Source: Alphaproteobacteria bacterium (GTDB lineage: Bacteria > Pseudomonadota > Alphaproteobacteria > Caulobacterales > Maricaulaceae). Taken from it: a stretch of 17,674 nt of DNA. Shown here piece by piece: positions 15,273 through 17,674 of this stretch (positions within the stretch are counted from its first letter, which is position 1; every line of letters begins with the position of its first letter). Both the position numbers and the translations under genes were made by a program. Location: NCBI GenBank assembly GCA_030428405.1, contig JAUIEH010000014.1, positions 1-17,674 on the forward strand. The letters run 5' to 3'. The notes below the pieces were generated by a model that ran no database searches, had not been told where the DNA came from, and saw only the letters and a list, made by a program, of their open reading frames with translations.

Positions 15273-17674
15273 GTGTCGACCTTTAACGCGCGCATCGCCG
15301 TCATGGCTGCAGCGTTCGCGGCGATGGCCGTGAGCGCGCAGGCGCGCGCTGACGAGGTCGATCTGAGCGCTGAGCCGCATGACGGCTATGGCCGCATCGA
15401 GCTGACCTGGCCGGAATATATGTCTGACGTGGTCATCGACGCCGATGTCGATTTGCGCCACGGCGTGATGATCGCGGAGTTCACACGGCCGATCGAAACT
15501 GACATCGACGACATCGCTGAGCGTCTGTCGGATTATGTCGCGATTGCGCGCCTCGACGATGACGGCGCGACCCTGCGCATGGCGCTGCGCGCGCCCGCGC
15601 GCGCCCATGTCTCGCGCTCGGCCAATGTGCTCGCCATCGACATCGTCGAACCCGGTCAACCCGACCCGCCCGATATTGTTTCGGCCATGTCGCGCCGGCT
15701 TGAGGCGGAAGAAGCCGAGCGCCAGAGAGAAGAGGCTGCGCGCGCGCGTCCGCCGGTCGCTTTGCCGCTCGCAGTCGAGGTGGCTGAGGCGGCGGATTAT
15801 TCGCGCATCGCGTTCCTGTTCACCTCTCCGGTTGATTATGAGCTCATAGAACGCGGCGGCCGCGCCGACATTGCTTTCTCGGTAGACGCAGCGCCCGATC
15901 TGGCGCGTATGCGCATCGACCCGCCCGCGGGCATGACCGGCGCTGAGGCGCTGCACGATGATGACCGCCTGACCATTCGCTTTGCGCTGGAGGATGGCTA
16001 TGTCGCGCGCCCGTGGCGGGACGGACGCCGTATCGTCGTCGACATCGTGCCTGAAGGACTGGCGACGCTTGAGAGTGCGCTTGCCGGCCTCGACGCCGCC
16101 ATTGACGGCGACATTGATGCGCCGGGCCTGAGCGACCATGCCGACGCGGCCGATCATGAGGCTTCGCCGGGACATGACGCATCATCGGCGCATGCGCCAG
16201 ACAGCTCGGACGCCGTGGGCGAGGCGGAAACAGACTACGCTGCGCTTGCAGACAATCACCATGCGGAAGGCGATGAAGCTGCGCATGGGGACGAACACGA
16301 CGTCGATCATGATGCGGGCGGTGAGGAAGCGGCTTCGAATGCAGATGAAACCGAAATCTCACCCCGCGTGATCCATGTGCAGGATGCGCCGGTCACTGTC
16401 GCCGTGACGCCCTCCGGCCGCGATGTCATGGCGGCGTTCGCCTGGCGCGAAGAGGTGGGCGCGGCGGTGTTTCGGCGCGGCGATGTGTGGTGGATCATTT
16501 TCGACGGCGTCGCGGAGATGGAAATCGGGGAGCTGCGACGCTCGGGCGGCCGTCATATCCGTTTCGTCGAAACAATTTCGGGCGAGGATTATTCCGGCGT
16601 GCGCATCGGCGCGCGTCCGGAAACGCAGGTTTCGGCTGAGATTGAAGGTTTGGCCTGGGTGTTCACGATCGGCGAGGCGACGCCTGCGCCGCCGACGCCG
16701 TCCTCGCTGACACGGCGCGAACAGGAAGATGAAACCAGCGCGTTGGTCGGCAGGCTCGACGGCGTTACGGCCGTCATCGACGCTGTCGATCCAGAAGTGG
16801 GCGACCATCTGGTCGTGGCGACCGCGCGCGGTCCGATTCAGGGTTTGCTGGGCCGTCGGGTGTTCACGGAACTGACGGCTTTGCCTTCGGCGCATGGATT
16901 GGCGTTCGAATTGTCCGCCGACGGCGTGATGGCGCGGCGATTGGCGAGCGGCGTCGAGCTGCGCCGTGATGGCGGACTGACCTTGTCAGCCGCGACGGCC
17001 GCGCAAGTGTTCGCCGCCTCTAGCGTCGAGCGCGGCATGGCGGCGGAGAGCGCCGGCTTTATCGATTTCGAAGGCTGGGGTGGTCCGGCGATCGATTTCA
17101 TCTCGCGTGAGGACGAGCTGGCCCGCGCAGCGGCGGCTTCGGATACGCCCGGCGAAGCGCTGTTGTCGCTCGCGCGTTTCTATATGGGCCATGAACTGGC
17201 CGAAGAAGCGCTTGGCGTCATCGGCGTGCTTCTGGAGCGCGAGCCGTTTTTGATCAACGACCCACGGGTGCGCGCGCTGCGCGGCGCAGCGCTCGTTCTC
17301 GCCGGTCGACTTGAGCCTGCGTCACAGGATTTATCCGTGCCCGCATTGTCGAGCGATCGCTCTGCAGCATTGTGGCGCGGCTATCTCGCCGCGCAGCGCC
17401 AACAATGGCGCACGGCCCGTCGCGAGTTTGAATCCGGCCGCGATGCACTCAGCCTGTTGCGGTCCGATTGGCGCGCGCGCTTCCTCGTGTCGGCGGCTGA
17501 ATCGGCGCTCAATCTCAACGACCTGGCAGCCTCGCAGGAATATATTCAGGCAGCTCTTGCCGAAAATCCGCCAAGCGAAATCCGGCTAGCCGCGCGCCTT
17601 CTGAGCGCTCAGCGCAGTCTCGCGCTCGGCGATGAGGCGACTGCGCTCGCGTCTGCGCGTGCTGTGGCGTCGGC
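15273..17674 (+). CDS. Large secreted beta-repeat/TPR protein of the flagellar locus (partial, 800 codons)
   Basis: The frame is open to the window edge, so the C-terminus is missing. GTG at 15273 is the first possible start after an in-frame stop at 15234-15236 and gives a proper signal peptide with likely cleavage at AQARA-DE (about residue 26); ATG at 15303 would lose the basic N-region. Two or three similar beta-rich units follow (about 37-128, 173-262 and 365-475), ending in LAIDIVEPG, IVVDIVPEG and WVFTIG; they look AMIN-like but are not firmly recognised. A linker at 283-352 contains nine His with many Asp/Glu. From about residue 635 on, helical pairs resemble TPRs (GEALLSLARFYMGHELAEEA; ALWRGYLAAQRQQWRTARRE). 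It is probably periplasmic and may be a scaffold for a flagellar or polar complex; the function is unknown to me. Confidence 0.8.
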   Translation, partial: MSTFNARIAVMAAAFAAMAVSAQARADEVDLSAEPHDGYGRIELTWPEYMSDVVIDADVDLRHGVMIAEFTRPIETDIDDIAERLSDYVAIARLDDDGATLRMALRAPARAHVSRSANVLAIDIVEPGQPDPPDIVSAMSRRLEAEEAERQREEAARARPPVALPLAVEVAEAADYSRIAFLFTSPVDYELIERGGRADIAFSVDAAPDLARMRIDPPAGMTGAEALHDDDRLTIRFALEDGYVARPWRDGRRIVVDIVPEGLATLESALAGLDAAIDGDIDAPGLSDHADAADHEASPGHDASSAHAPDSSDAVGEAETDYAALADNHHAEGDEAAHGDEHDVDHDAGGEEAASNADETEISPRVIHVQDAPVTVAVTPSGRDVMAAFAWREEVGAAVFRRGDVWWIIFDGVAEMEIGELRRSGGRHIRFVETISGEDYSGVRIGARPETQVSAEIEGLAWVFTIGEATPAPPTPSSLTRREQEDETSALVGRLDGVTAVIDAVDPEVGDHLVVATARGPIQGLLGRRVFTELTALPSAHGLAFELSADGVMARRLASGVELRRDGGLTLSAATAAQVFAASSVERGMAAESAGFIDFEGWGGPAIDFISREDELARAAAASDTPGEALLSLARFYMGHELAEEALGVIGVLLEREPFLINDPRVRALRGAALVLAGRLEPASQDLSVPALSSDRSAALWRGYLAAQRQQWRTARREFESGRDALSLLRSDWRARFLVSAAESALNLNDLAASQEYIQAALAENPPSEIRLAARLLSAQRSLALGDEATALASARAVAS

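Noticed and set aside
15231..16175. 314-codon open frame on the minus strand
   Set aside because: It is antisense to the TPR gene, which has a signal peptide and open frame to the window edge; the Arg/His-rich product is typical of a shadow.

Overview
The window is a chromosomal flagellar gene cluster from a GC-rich alphaproteobacterium. The combination of flaEY, fliX divergent from flgI, flbY, a one-domain rod-binding FlgJ/CheL, flgFGAH and fliLM is what is known from Caulobacter crescentus. Sites resembling CtrA boxes, sigma-54 promoters and FlbD enhancers fit the same lineage. I infer a Caulobacterales-type bacterium (Caulobacteraceae, Hyphomonadaceae or Maricaulaceae); the sequence alone does not give me the genus.

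Layout. (1) 1-43 is probably the tail of an upstream gene. (2) 117-2837 (+) is flaEY, a 906-residue protein with a beta-propeller-like repeat core. (3) 2838-3190 has no gene but carries two minus-strand terminators. (4) 5060-3191 (-) is the operon flgI - flgJ/cheL - flbY, with translationally coupled junctions. (5) 5328-5750 (+) is fliX, followed at 5856-6290 by a DksA-family gene. (6) 6350-8717 holds a divergent pair that is not flagellar by homology: a ToxR/CadC-like membrane regulator (-) and a lipoprotein serine hydrolase of the beta-lactamase/S12 fold (+). (7) 12076-8789 (-) is the operon flgF-flgG-flgA-flgH, ending in a strong terminator. (8) 12303-15177 (+) is fliL - fliM - a DUF6468-like membrane protein - a MotE-like protein, mostly with overlapping junctions. 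(9) 15273 to the window end (+) is a large secreted beta/TPR protein, cut by the edge.

How they work together. FlgF and FlgG build the rod, FlgA and FlgI the P-ring, and FlgH the L-ring. FlgJ/CheL caps or assists the rod, and FlbY resembles FlgN-type chaperones. FliM is the switch and C-ring protein, and FliL and the MotE-like protein act around the stator. FliX, known in Caulobacter to couple basal-body assembly to the sigma-54 activator FlbD, sits beside one of two sigma-54-type promoters. Both of these promoters (flgI and flgF) have upstream copies of nearly the same 17-bp dyad element, a good candidate FlbD enhancer. Two CtrA-like boxes sit about 50 bp upstream of fliX and of the large TPR gene.

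The most unusual signals are four. Three separate proteins of the fliL region (FliL, the MotE-like protein and the TPR protein) carry unrelated but compositionally alike His/Asp/Glu/Gly linkers. FlaEY looks more like an exported axial-type protein than a regulator. The DksA homologue keeps only one of four zinc-ligand cysteines. The regulator/hydrolase pair is embedded between flagellar operons. I see no CRISPR array, insertion sequence, tRNA or rRNA.
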